Assembly (NCBI RefSeq): GCF_002000245.1
Contig: NZ_MTCM01000001.1
Coordinates: forward strand, 868,001-932,000
Reading direction: 5' to 3'
From: Sphingobacterium sp. CZ-UAM
GTDB taxonomy: Bacteria > Bacteroidota > Bacteroidia > Sphingobacteriales > Sphingobacteriaceae
Length of the DNA: 64,000 nucleotides
Part shown: piece by piece, positions 1 through 6,999 of the stretch
Position numbering within the stretch: position 1 is the stretch's first letter
Layout of the letters: each line of letters starts with the position of its first letter
Notes under the pieces: generated by a model
Databases searched by the model: none
The model's input: the letters and a program-made list of their open reading frames with translations, nothing else
What the model was told of the DNA's origin: nothing
Made by a program: the position numbers and the translations under genes

Positions 1-985
1 CCCCGTGAAGCAACATCAGGAATTCAGGTACGATATCTTTTACTTCATCCGTGATAAATACCTGACGTGAGTAAAGCTTGATCTTGTTGCGTTGGATCTC
101 AAGCTCATTTTTCACTTTAGGGAAGTAAAGTATACCCGTCAGATTAAATGGATAGTCTACATTAAGGTGGATCCAAAATAATGGTTCATCCATGGAATAT
201 GGATATAGTTCGCGGTAAAATGCGAGATAATCCTCATCTTTTAATTCGGAAGGAGCCTTCGTCCATGCTGGATTTGTATTGTTGATGATATTGTCAACTT
301 CTACAGATTTATATTTTGGTTTACCCTCCTCATCTTCTCCATCTGGCTCAGAGCTTGTCTTTGTGCCAAAACGAATAGGGATCGGAAGGAACTTTGCATA
401 TTTATCTAAGATATCCTGTAGACGTGCTTGGCTCAAAAACTCAGTGGACTCGTCATTGACATGCAGAATAACATCTGTACCACGTGTTGTTCTAGTTCCT
501 GTAGAAATTTCATATGAGGTACTGCCGTCACATGTCCAATGTGCTGGTTCGGCTCCATCCTGATAAGATAGGGATTGAATTTCTACCGTGTCAGCCACCA
601 TAAATGCGGAATAGAAACCTAAACCAAAGCGACCGATAATTTCGTTTGCATCATTGGCTTCCTTGAATTTCTCCATGAACTCTGTTGCACCAGAAAAGGC
701 GATTTGATTAATATATTTTTTGATTTCCTCGGCAGTCATACCAATACCGTTGTCCGAAATCGTAATGGTTTTTGCCGCCTCATCAAACTTGACGTCTACG
801 ATTAATTCACCTGTTTCGCCATTGTATTGCCCCAAAGATGCCAAACGTTTGATCTTTTGGGAAGCATCAACTGCATTAGATACCAGTTCGCGCAAGAAAA
901 TCTCATTATCTGAGTATAAGAATTTTTTGATTACGGGAAATATGTTCTCCGTGTGGATTGAAATACTACCTTTTTCTGGATTCAT
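1..985 (-). CDS. htpG: Molecular chaperone HtpG (Hsp90), N-terminal part, cut by the left edge
   Basis: ATP-driven cytosolic chaperone of the Hsp90 family. Only the first 328 residues are in the window; the rest lies beyond base 1. The translation opens MNPEKGSISIHTENMFPVIK and shows the Bergerat-fold ATPase motifs: the N-box around residues 28-45 (NEIFLRELVSNAVDA), DNGIGM at 78-83 and the lid glycine motif FGLGFYS at 120-126. It then runs into the middle domain, with a family-typical tract around the reverse complement of bases 1-120. The ATG at 983-985 is the first Met that gives the usual HtpG start. Family membership is very secure from these motifs. A small upstream open frame ends in an ATGA overlap with this start; whether that matters is unknown. 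Confidence 0.97.
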   Translation of the reverse strand, partial: MNPEKGSISIHTENIFPVIKKFLYSDNEIFLRELVSNAVDASQKIKRLASLGQYNGETGELIVDVKFDEAAKTITISDNGIGMTAEEIKKYINQIAFSGATEFMEKFKEANDANEIIGRFGLGFYSAFMVADTVEIQSLSYQDGAEPAHWTCDGSTSYEISTGTRTTRGTDVILHVNDESTEFLSQARLQDILDKYAKFLPIPIRFGTKTSSEPDGEDEEGKPKYKSVEVDNIINNTNPAWTKAPSELKDEDYLAFYRELYPYSMDEPLFWIHLNVDYPFNLTGILYFPKVKNELEIQRNKIKLYSRQVFITDEVKDIVPEFLMLLHG

Positions 986-1188
986 AATTTTATGTCGATA
1001 TTTAATTTTATGATTTTGTTGATGAGTGTACAATCCGTGTTCCAAATGGCGATAGTAGGACAGGATGGCAGAAATTCATTCATTTTGTCATAAACGTTCA
1101 ATAATACGGAAGTCACCGAATTCGAATCACTGTCAAGCAGCTGATTTAAATAGGAAAAGATATTGAAGCTCACGTGAGAAGTAAGCAA
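982..1188 (-). CDS. Doubtful 68-residue open frame upstream of htpG
   Basis: I do not recognise this translation (MLTSHVSFNIFSYLNQ...). It fills most of the 251-bp gap between htpG and yqgE, and its TGA stop overlaps the htpG ATG as ATGA, an arrangement typical of translational coupling. Against it: it is short and has no recognisable domain, signal peptide or ribosome binding site. It may be a leader peptide, a gene remnant or chance. Listed only because the overlap with the htpG start is exact. Confidence 0.2.
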   Translation of the reverse strand: MLTSHVSFNIFSYLNQLLDSDSNSVTSVLLNVYDKMNEFLPSCPTIAIWNTDCTLINKIIKLNIDIKL

Positions 1189-1236
1189 ATATGGAGTATT
1201 TGATCAAAAACAGAACGGTTTTGATTTACAAATAGC

Positions 1237-1800
1237 TTAATTTAATTCTGGGCTGCGTGGAAAATTTGCGACATGGGCGTATTTTGGCCCAAGGCCGATA
1301 ATGGCATCTTTCCAAAGCAGTTCACCATTTCCTTCAAAAATAATATCATGATGGTATTTATTTTGAACGGCCCAACTATTTCCCTTAATTTCATTGTCCA
1401 ATTGACCACTCGACCAACCGGAATAGCCAATGAAAAACTTAATTTCATCATATTTAATCTGATCCTGCCGAATGGCGTCAATAAGCTTTTCTTCATCACC
1501 ACCAAAATAAAGATTCGGTGCCACTTCTTCGCCGCTCAGTAGAAGATCAAATCGGCTGTGTACAAAGAAAAGACTTTCTTGTGCCACCGGTCCGCCAAGA
1601 TAGATCGGGAAAGTACAGGCTGGTATTGGCTCCAATAATTGGCCAATTTGAACATTGGTCTTATTATTCAGTACAAAACCCAGACTTCCCTCCGTGTTAT
1701 GGTCGCATAACAGGATAACAGACCTTAAAAACCGGGGATCCAGCATAAATGGCTCCGAGATTAATAAACTTCCTTTTTGTGGATCTAATTCGTTAAACAT
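1237..1800 (-). CDS. YqgE/AlgH family protein (UPF0301, DUF179)
   Basis: A 187-residue single-domain protein of the YqgE/AlgH family, whose biochemical role is not settled. The start MFNELDPQKGSLLISEPFM followed by the RSVILLCDHNTEGSLGFVLN stretch (about residues 26-45) is the family signature. The region YLGGPVAQESLFFVHS (about 68-83) and the later FIGYSGWSSGQLDNEI (about 123-138) are also characteristic. There is no signal peptide or membrane segment, so it should be cytosolic. It is the only gene in its stretch on this strand apart from htpG, 250 bases downstream, and it is divergent from pdxH. The family name AlgH comes from a proposed role in alginate regulation in Pseudomonas, which should not be carried over here. 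Confidence 0.93.
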   Translation of the reverse strand: MFNELDPQKGSLLISEPFMLDPRFLRSVILLCDHNTEGSLGFVLNNKTNVQIGQLLEPIPACTFPIYLGGPVAQESLFFVHSRFDLLLSGEEVAPNLYFGGDEEKLIDAIRQDQIKYDEIKFFIGYSGWSSGQLDNEIKGNSWAVQNKYHHDIIFEGNGELLWKDAIIGLGPKYAHVANFPRSPELN

Positions 1801-1925
1801 AGGATACAGAATTAAGTGTACATTGTAAATAAATCCTTTTTTATTTAACGTATGCGAGATCTATGCCAAAAAAAACGTTTTTGGTAATTTCTACTAAGTT
1901 TATAGAGAAAAAGCAATGATTTTAG

Positions 1926-1933
1926 TAAGTTTG
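1926..1933 (+). promoter_or_regulatory. Promoter -7 box TAAGTTTG for pdxH
   Basis: TAAGTTTG matches the Bacteroidota -7 consensus TAnnTTTG and lies 23 bases before the pdxH ATG. I see no TTG at the expected -33 distance, so support comes from the -7 box and its position alone. Confidence 0.4.
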
Positions 1934-1956
1934 TACGAATATAAAAATAGATTTCT

Positions 1957-2610
1957 ATGTCCATTCAACATAAAGATATTGCAGCGATCAGACAAGATTA
2001 CGTATTGGGTAACCTCTCTGAATCGGATGTGGATCATGATCCCATCCGCCAGTTCAAAAAGTGGTTTGATGAGGCAATACATAGTGAGGTGATTGAACCC
2101 AATGCGATGGTATTGTCCACGGTGTCGTCACAACATTTGCCTTCATCAAGGATTGTGTTATTAAAAGATATTTCAGATGGTGGCTTAGTGTTCTTTACCA
2201 ATTATGAAAGTCGGAAAGGAGAGGATATAAAAGACAATCCGCATGCGGCGCTTTTATTTTTCTGGCCCGAGTTACAACGACAAATCCGCATTGAAGGAGT
2301 TATTGAATTTGTGAATGAATCGGATTCGGATGAATATTTTCAATCGCGTCCCAAAGGTAGTCGCATAGGTGCTTTAGCATCACCGCAGAGTCGTGAGATC
2401 CCAAACCGGAATTTTCTGGAGAGTAGAGTCGAAGAACTTTTGGATCAATATGGCAATGATGAGCTTATCCCCAGGCCAGCACATTGGGGGGGGTATAATT
2501 TAAAACCCATCTATTTCGAATTTTGGCAGGGGCGTGCTAGTCGTCTTCACGACCGCATCGTCTATAAAAAGGTATCAGATTCTTGGAAAATCACGCGTCT
2601 AGCTCCATAA
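1957..2610 (+). CDS. pdxH: Pyridoxamine 5'-phosphate oxidase
   Basis: FMN-dependent oxidase that converts pyridoxine or pyridoxamine 5'-phosphate to pyridoxal 5'-phosphate, the last step of the vitamin B6 salvage route in the cytosol. The protein is 217 residues, the usual length. It shows the N-terminal substrate-specificity region (PIRQFKKWFDEA, about 29-40), the FMN-binding strand SSRIVLLKDISDGGLVFFTNY (about 59-79), the KG..L..NPHAALLFFWPEL block, and the C-terminal RASRLHDR segment (about 193-200) whose Arg and His contact the phosphate and pyridine ring in known structures. The start ATG lies 23 bases after a TAAGTTTG promoter-like box. The stop is one base before the nuoC ATG, so it is probably co-transcribed with nuoC and nuoD. 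Confidence 0.97.
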   Translation: MSIQHKDIAAIRQDYVLGNLSESDVDHDPIRQFKKWFDEAIHSEVIEPNAMVLSTVSSQHLPSSRIVLLKDISDGGLVFFTNYESRKGEDIKDNPHAALLFFWPELQRQIRIEGVIEFVNESDSDEYFQSRPKGSRIGALASPQSREIPNRNFLESRVEELLDQYGNDELIPRPAHWGGYNLKPIYFEFWQGRASRLHDRIVYKKVSDSWKITRLAP

Positions 2611-2611
2611 T

Positions 2612-3100
2612 ATGACATTTGAAGAGATTAAATTACAACTGGTTTCCTCATTGGGAGATTCAATAATAATGAAAGAGGAGGTTGCGGGCCTACAGCCAGC
2701 TTTGTTTATCCATACAAAGGACCTAATTTCTGTATGCTCATTTCTTAAGGATGCTGAAGGTCTTTATTTTGACTTTTTGAGCAATATTACAGCAGTAGAT
2801 TATGAAGATCACTTTACAGTTGTCTATCACCTGAGTTCCCTACCTTATCAACATACACTGGTTTTAAAAGTGGAACTGGAGGGCAACCGTTCATTGGATG
2901 AGTTACCTGAAATTCCATCGGTTACTTCAATTTGGCGTACGGCGGACTGGCACGAAAGGGAAGCTTTTGATCTGATGGGGATTTATTTCGCTGGACATCC
3001 CGACCTGCGACGGATTCTCCTGCCCGATGATTGGGAGGGGTATCCACTTCGAAAGGACTATCAGGAGGCTGAGAAATATCATGGCATTAACATAAATTGA
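2612..3100 (+). CDS. nuoC: NADH-quinone oxidoreductase subunit C
   Basis: Peripheral-arm subunit of respiratory Complex I (30-kDa/NDUFS3 family). The 162-residue protein carries the signature near its C-terminus: [20 protein letters not shown] followed by [15 protein letters not shown] (about residues 121-154). It starts one base after pdxH and ends five bases before the nuoD ATG. The neighbours are odd for Complex I: there is no nuoA or nuoB upstream and no nuoE-N downstream, so this subunit pair is separated from the rest of the complex genes or the complex is encoded in scattered pieces in this genome. Confidence 0.95.
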   Translation: MTFEEIKLQLVSSLGDSIIMKEEVAGLQPALFIHTKDLISVCSFLKDAEGLYFDFLSNITAVDYEDHFTVVYHLSSLPYQHTLVLKVELEGNRSLDELPEIPSVTSIWRTADWHEREAFDLMGIYFAGHPDLRRILLPDDWEGYPLRKDYQEAEKYHGININ

Positions 3101-3105
3101 TCTGT

Positions 3106-4302
3106 ATGGCAAATCCAAAGTATAAAGAGGCATTAGATCGTTATGAAAGGCATCTTACGGAAATTTCAGCGCAGGAGATGGTCTTGAATATGGGGCCGCA
3201 GCACCCTTCAACACATGGTGTATTGCGTTTGCAGTTGATCACGGACGGCGAAATTGTCAAGGAAGTCGTTCCGCATCTGGGCTATTTGCACCGATGCTTT
3301 GACAAGCACGCTGAGTCTCTAAACTATGCGAAGACAATTCCATTTACCGATCGACTAGATTATTTGGCATCAATGAACAATAGTCATGCATTTGTCATGG
3401 GGGTGGAGCGCATGTTGGGGCTAGATAGTAAAATTCCCAAAAGAATAGAATATATTCGGGTATTGGTCTGCGAACTCAATCGTATTGCATCACACCTGAT
3501 TGCAATCGGTACCTACGGTATCGACATTGGTGCTACAACTCCCTTTCTATGGTGTTTTAGAGATCGCGAACATATTATGAATATGTTGGAATGGGCATCC
3601 GGATCGCGTATGTTATATAATTACATCTGGGTCGGTGGTCTTTTTTATGACCTTCCTGTTGGTTTTGAAGCGCGTTGTGCAGAATTTATTAACTATTTTA
3701 AACCGAAATTGGTTGAATTGGATCAGATACTGACACAGAATCAGATATTTATATCTAGGACTGCGAATATCGGTGTCTTACCTGCTGATGTTGCTATCAA
3801 TTATGGTGTTTCCGGTCCGATGTTGCGCGCATCTGGCATTAAATGGGATTTGAGGCGAATTGATGGCTATTCCGTTTATCCGGAGATAGACTTTGAGATT
3901 CCAGTGGGAAAAGGGGGGATGGGTAGCGTGGGAGATTGCTGGGATCGCTATAAAGTTAGGGTAGATGAAGTGCATGAGTCCGTTCGTATCGTTGAACAAT
4001 GTCTTGAGCGGCTACAGAAAGATTTTAAACGCACTCCGGATTTTGATCCCCGCGCGCTCGTTCCAAAAAAAGTGAATTTAAAAGCACAGGATTACTATGT
4101 GCGTGCAGAAAATCCGAAGGGCGAACTCGGTTTTTATTTTGTAACCAAAGAAAAATCTGATATTCCTTTACGCGTAAAATCACGCGGGCCAAGTTTCAAC
4201 AACCTTTCCGTGATTTCCGAGTTAGGAAAAGGGGTGTTAATTGCTGATCTTATCGCCATACTGGGATCAATTGATATTGTTCTCGGAGAAGTCGATCGAT
4301 AA
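3106..4302 (+). CDS. nuoD: NADH-quinone oxidoreductase subunit D
   Basis: 49-kDa subunit of Complex I, which together with NuoB forms the quinone-reduction site at the membrane-facing end of the peripheral arm. The translation has [17 protein letters not shown] near residues 28-44, whose His-rich loop lines the quinone pocket in known structures, [11 protein letters not shown] (about 63-73) and [20 protein letters not shown] (about 124-143), and ends at the family-typical LGEVDR. I take the ATG at 3106 ([13 protein letters not shown]), five bases after nuoC, giving 398 residues; a TTG nine bases earlier is also in frame but would overlap nuoC. A hairpin with a T-run at 4455-4490 probably ends the transcript. 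Like nuoC it is isolated from the rest of the nuo genes. Confidence 0.97.
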   Translation: MANPKYKEALDRYERHLTEISAQEMVLNMGPQHPSTHGVLRLQLITDGEIVKEVVPHLGYLHRCFDKHAESLNYAKTIPFTDRLDYLASMNNSHAFVMGVERMLGLDSKIPKRIEYIRVLVCELNRIASHLIAIGTYGIDIGATTPFLWCFRDREHIMNMLEWASGSRMLYNYIWVGGLFYDLPVGFEARCAEFINYFKPKLVELDQILTQNQIFISRTANIGVLPADVAINYGVSGPMLRASGIKWDLRRIDGYSVYPEIDFEIPVGKGGMGSVGDCWDRYKVRVDEVHESVRIVEQCLERLQKDFKRTPDFDPRALVPKKVNLKAQDYYVRAENPKGELGFYFVTKEKSDIPLRVKSRGPSFNNLSVISELGKGVLIADLIAILGSIDIVLGEVDR

Positions 4303-4454
4303 AATTGCAGAATTATGCATACTGTCAAATGGTTTTGCTATAAATTGAGACTTTGTATTGAAAATGTTGCATGAAAACGCATTAAAATTTGCATATATAA
4401 GCAATATTCTCCATATTTGCAGTCTCATAATTTAAGTTTATAATTGGTTAATGA

Positions 4455-4490
4455 AAGCTCGTTACTCCCATAGTAGCGGGCTTTTCTTTT
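4455..4490 (+). terminator. Rho-independent terminator after nuoD
   Basis: Left arm 4455-4466 (AAGCTCGTTACT) pairs with 4472-4483 (AGTAGCGGGCTT) over 12 base pairs, two of them G-U, around the loop CCCAT, followed by TTTTCTTTT. It is well placed to end the pdxH-nuoC-nuoD transcript. Confidence 0.8.
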
Positions 4491-4574
4491 GTTAGCCATC
4501 TTGTTTTGACCATCAGATACTTTATTGTTCAGTGCGGGGCAGTACTGTTGCTATTCCTTCCAAGGATGCTTTTT

Positions 4575-4623
4575 GTAACAATTTAAGCCAAATTCTCTCT
4601 AAGAATTTGGCTTAAATTGTTAC
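4575..4623. repeat. Perfect 22-bp inverted repeat just upstream of the glycosyltransferase
   Basis: Bases 4575-4596 (GTAACAATTTAAGCCAAATTCT) are the exact reverse complement of 4602-4623, separated by CTCTA. In RNA this is a 22-bp stem without mismatch. It ends 19 bases before the TTG start at 4643. No uninterrupted T-run follows on either strand, so it is not a standard terminator. Possible readings are a regulatory hairpin in the leader, a protein-binding palindrome, or the remains of a small mobile element. Confidence 0.85.
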
Positions 4624-4642
4624 CTTTACTGGTCTTAAATAA

Positions 4643-5386
4643 TTGAAAGTGGCGGAGAGTTTAGTAATTATTCCAACATATAACGAAAAGGAAAATATTG
4701 AAAAGATTATTCGCAAAGTTTTTTCCTTATCACACGCATTTGATATTCTGATTGTAGACGACGGGTCACCTGATGGTACGGCGGATATCGTAAAAAATTT
4801 ACAGTTGAATGAGTTTTCTGACCGTTTATTTATAGAAGAACGGAAAGGAAAATTGGGCTTAGGGACCGCCTATATCCATGGATTTAAATGGGGACTAGCG
4901 AGAGCGCATTATCAGTATATCTTTGAAATGGATGCGGACTTCAGTCACAATCCGGAGGATTTGATCCGTTTGAGACAAGCCTGTGTGGATGGTGCTGATA
5001 TGAGTATAGGGTCCCGGTATATTAAAGGCGTAAATGTTGTCAACTGGCCAATGAGCCGTGTATTGATGTCCTATTTTGCATCTGTATATGTACGTTTTAT
5101 TACTGGAATTAAAATTCAGGATGCTACGGCTGGTTTTGTCTGTTTTACACGGGAGGTTTTGAAGACTATTCCTTTAGACAAAATTAAATTTGTAGGTTAT
5201 GCTTTCCAGATTGAGATGAAGTTTACGGCCATTCAATATGGTTTTGATGTTGTGGAAGTTCCTATTATATTTACGGATAGAACTGAGGGTACGTCCAAAA
5301 TGAGTACAAGTATCTTTAAGGAGGCTTTTTTTGGTGTGATCCAGCTGAAATTGGGAAGTCTTGGGAAAAGGTATAATAGAAATTAA
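4643..5386 (+). CDS. Polyprenol/dolichol-phosphate mannosyltransferase-like GT2 glycosyltransferase
   Basis: Family 2 glycosyltransferase related to dolichol-phosphate mannose synthase, expected to move a sugar from a nucleotide-sugar to a polyprenyl phosphate at the inner face of the membrane. The 247-residue translation opens VIIPTYNEKENIEKII, then IVDDGSPDGTADIV (about 37-50) and the metal-binding MDADFSHNPEDL (about 98-109), followed by the SRYIKGVNVVNWPMSR acceptor region and QDATAGFVCF. I see no long C-terminal membrane domain, so this is the short, single-domain type. The frame has no ATG start: a stop directly precedes TTG at 4643, and GTG at 4649 is the only near alternative, so the protein starts with a non-ATG codon. 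It follows a strong inverted repeat and precedes ruvB by 12 bases. Confidence 0.9.
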   Translation: MKVAESLVIIPTYNEKENIEKIIRKVFSLSHAFDILIVDDGSPDGTADIVKNLQLNEFSDRLFIEERKGKLGLGTAYIHGFKWGLARAHYQYIFEMDADFSHNPEDLIRLRQACVDGADMSIGSRYIKGVNVVNWPMSRVLMSYFASVYVRFITGIKIQDATAGFVCFTREVLKTIPLDKIKFVGYAFQIEMKFTAIQYGFDVVEVPIIFTDRTEGTSKMSTSIFKEAFFGVIQLKLGSLGKRYNRN

Positions 5387-5398
5387 TGTTATTGGTTG

Positions 5399-6421
5399 AT
5401 GAACGAGAATTTAGATCCAAATCCTGAACGTTTGAGCAATACCGATCGCGATATCGAACGGGCATTGCGTCCTCAGGTTTTTGAAGATTTCACGGGGCAG
5501 GCAAAAATATTGGAGAATCTAAATATTTTTGTGAAAGCTGCGCGATTGCGAGGAGAAGCGTTGGATCACGTCTTATTACATGGTCCTCCGGGACTGGGGA
5601 AAACGACCCTTTCGCATATTATTGCGAATGAAATGGGGGTGGGTATAAAAATTACTTCAGGCCCTGTATTGGACAAGCCGGGAGATCTGGCGGGGCTATT
5701 GACAAATCTGGAGGAGGGCGACGTACTGTTTATCGACGAGATCCATCGTTTAAGTCCTTTGGTGGAAGAGTATCTTTATTCAGCGATGGAGGATTTTAAG
5801 ATCGATATCATGCTGGAAACAGGCCCTAATGCCCGTTCCGTGCAGATTTCGTTGAATCCTTTTACACTTATTGGAGCAACGACGCGGTCGGGTCTGCTAA
5901 CAGCTCCATTGCGTGCGCGTTTTGGGATCAATTCTCGGCTTCAATATTACGATGCAAAGCTATTGACCACCATCGTGCTTCGTTCTGCACATATCCTAAA
6001 TACACCGATTTCTGACGAAGGTGCCTATGAAATAGCGCGTAGGAGTAGGGGCACACCAAGGATAGCCAATGCATTATTACGTCGTACACGAGATTTTGCG
6101 CAGATAAAGGGAAATGGAAGTATCGACCAAGAAATTGCGAAATACGCGCTGAATGCACTGAACGTGGATGAAAATGGCCTCGATGAAATGGACAATAAGA
6201 TCTTGACAACAATCATTGATAAATTCAAAGGCGGGCCTGTAGGACTTAAAACTGTTGCTACAGCTGTAGGAGAAGATGAGGGGACAATCGAAGAGGTGTA
6301 CGAGCCCTTTTTGATTCAGGAAGGTTATATTATGCGTACTTCGAGAGGACGTGAATGTACTGAAGCTGCCTATAGACACCTCGGTCGTACAGCTAATCCA
6401 AAAGGGAATACCTTGTTTTAA
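5399..6421 (+). CDS. ruvB: Holliday junction branch migration DNA helicase RuvB
   Basis: Hexameric AAA+ motor that, with RuvA, drives branch migration of Holliday junctions during recombinational repair. The 340-residue protein shows Walker [10 protein letters not shown] (about 64-72), Walker [10 protein letters not shown] (about 114-122), sensor I and arginine-finger region [18 protein letters not shown] (about 160-177), and the C-terminal winged-helix domain with [26 protein letters not shown]. The ATG at 5399 gives the usual start [16 protein letters not shown]; a TTG directly before it is in frame but unnecessary. It follows the glycosyltransferase by 12 bases and may be co-transcribed with it. 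ruvA and ruvC are not in the window. Confidence 0.98.
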   Translation: MNENLDPNPERLSNTDRDIERALRPQVFEDFTGQAKILENLNIFVKAARLRGEALDHVLLHGPPGLGKTTLSHIIANEMGVGIKITSGPVLDKPGDLAGLLTNLEEGDVLFIDEIHRLSPLVEEYLYSAMEDFKIDIMLETGPNARSVQISLNPFTLIGATTRSGLLTAPLRARFGINSRLQYYDAKLLTTIVLRSAHILNTPISDEGAYEIARRSRGTPRIANALLRRTRDFAQIKGNGSIDQEIAKYALNALNVDENGLDEMDNKILTTIIDKFKGGPVGLKTVATAVGEDEGTIEEVYEPFLIQEGYIMRTSRGRECTEAAYRHLGRTANPKGNTLF

Positions 6422-6451
6422 TTTCCACGAATTATTAAAAAAGTGCGTTGC

Positions 6452-6991
6452 TCAGCCTCTTTGGAGGATTCGGTTTGTACGGCTTAGTAAGGCCGGGCTA
6501 GGTTTTATCTTTTGAAAATGACTTATCTGCGCAAGGAGTTCTTCTTTTACCCAAGGATGTTTCTTGCTCAGATTATTTAAGATATCCAAGCAATTGACCA
6601 AAACAGCAACAGGGCATTTCTGGTCTATCATCCATTGAAAAGCGTGTTCAATGAGTTGTTCTTCGGTCTTGTCATCAAGAAGATAGCTCTTATTCTTTTT
6701 ATAAGTCAGGTATATCAAAATTTTACTATAGCTTCTCAGACAGCTCCAATTTTTCTGGTTTTTCAAATTATCAAAGAATTGCGGTAAAAGCCCTTGTAGC
6801 AAAGTTGTATCCTTTAGTACAATTGTTTCGAATACCCATGCGGCCCGGAAAGAAATCTTTTTATCTTTTTCCAGAGAAAGGCTGAGCAAATCCTGAAGGC
6901 TAATGCCCGCGAGCATATCTAAAGAAAAATCCGTTACCTCAAATGATCTTAAGGTAACGGATAAAAACTTTATTTTGTCGGTGTAGGTCAT
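6452..6991 (-). CDS. Helical-repeat (HEAT/ARM-like) protein of unknown function
   Basis: A 179-residue protein I recognise only in fold. The sequence is a series of amphipathic helices (for example SLEKDKKISFRAAWVFETIVLKD and CPVAVLVNCLDILNNLSKKH) that look like HEAT or armadillo repeats; such proteins bind other proteins or nucleic acids. No signal peptide, membrane segment or catalytic motif is visible. Relatives in Bacteroidota have sometimes been labelled adenylosuccinate lyase in databases, but none of that enzyme's active-site motifs is present, so that name should not be used. It starts 8 bases after the stop of the S9 peptidase and is probably in one transcript with it. Confidence 0.75.
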   Translation of the reverse strand: MTYTDKIKFLSVTLRSFEVTDFSLDMLAGISLQDLLSLSLEKDKKISFRAAWVFETIVLKDTTLLQGLLPQFFDNLKNQKNWSCLRSYSKILIYLTYKKNKSYLLDDKTEEQLIEHAFQWMIDQKCPVAVLVNCLDILNNLSKKHPWVKEELLAQISHFQKIKPSPALLSRTNRILQRG

Positions 6992-6999
6992 AAACCCGC

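Larger units (their letters stand above)
4303..4642. other. Intergenic region after nuoD (340 bp)
   Basis: No gene seen. It holds a terminator-like hairpin at 4455-4490 and an unusually long perfect inverted repeat at 4575-4623, described separately. The remaining sequence is AT-rich and I see nothing else I can support in it. Confidence 0.6.

Noticed and set aside
6452..6991. Calling the helical-repeat protein adenylosuccinate lyase
   Set aside because: None of the lyase signature motifs is present and the length is far too short.
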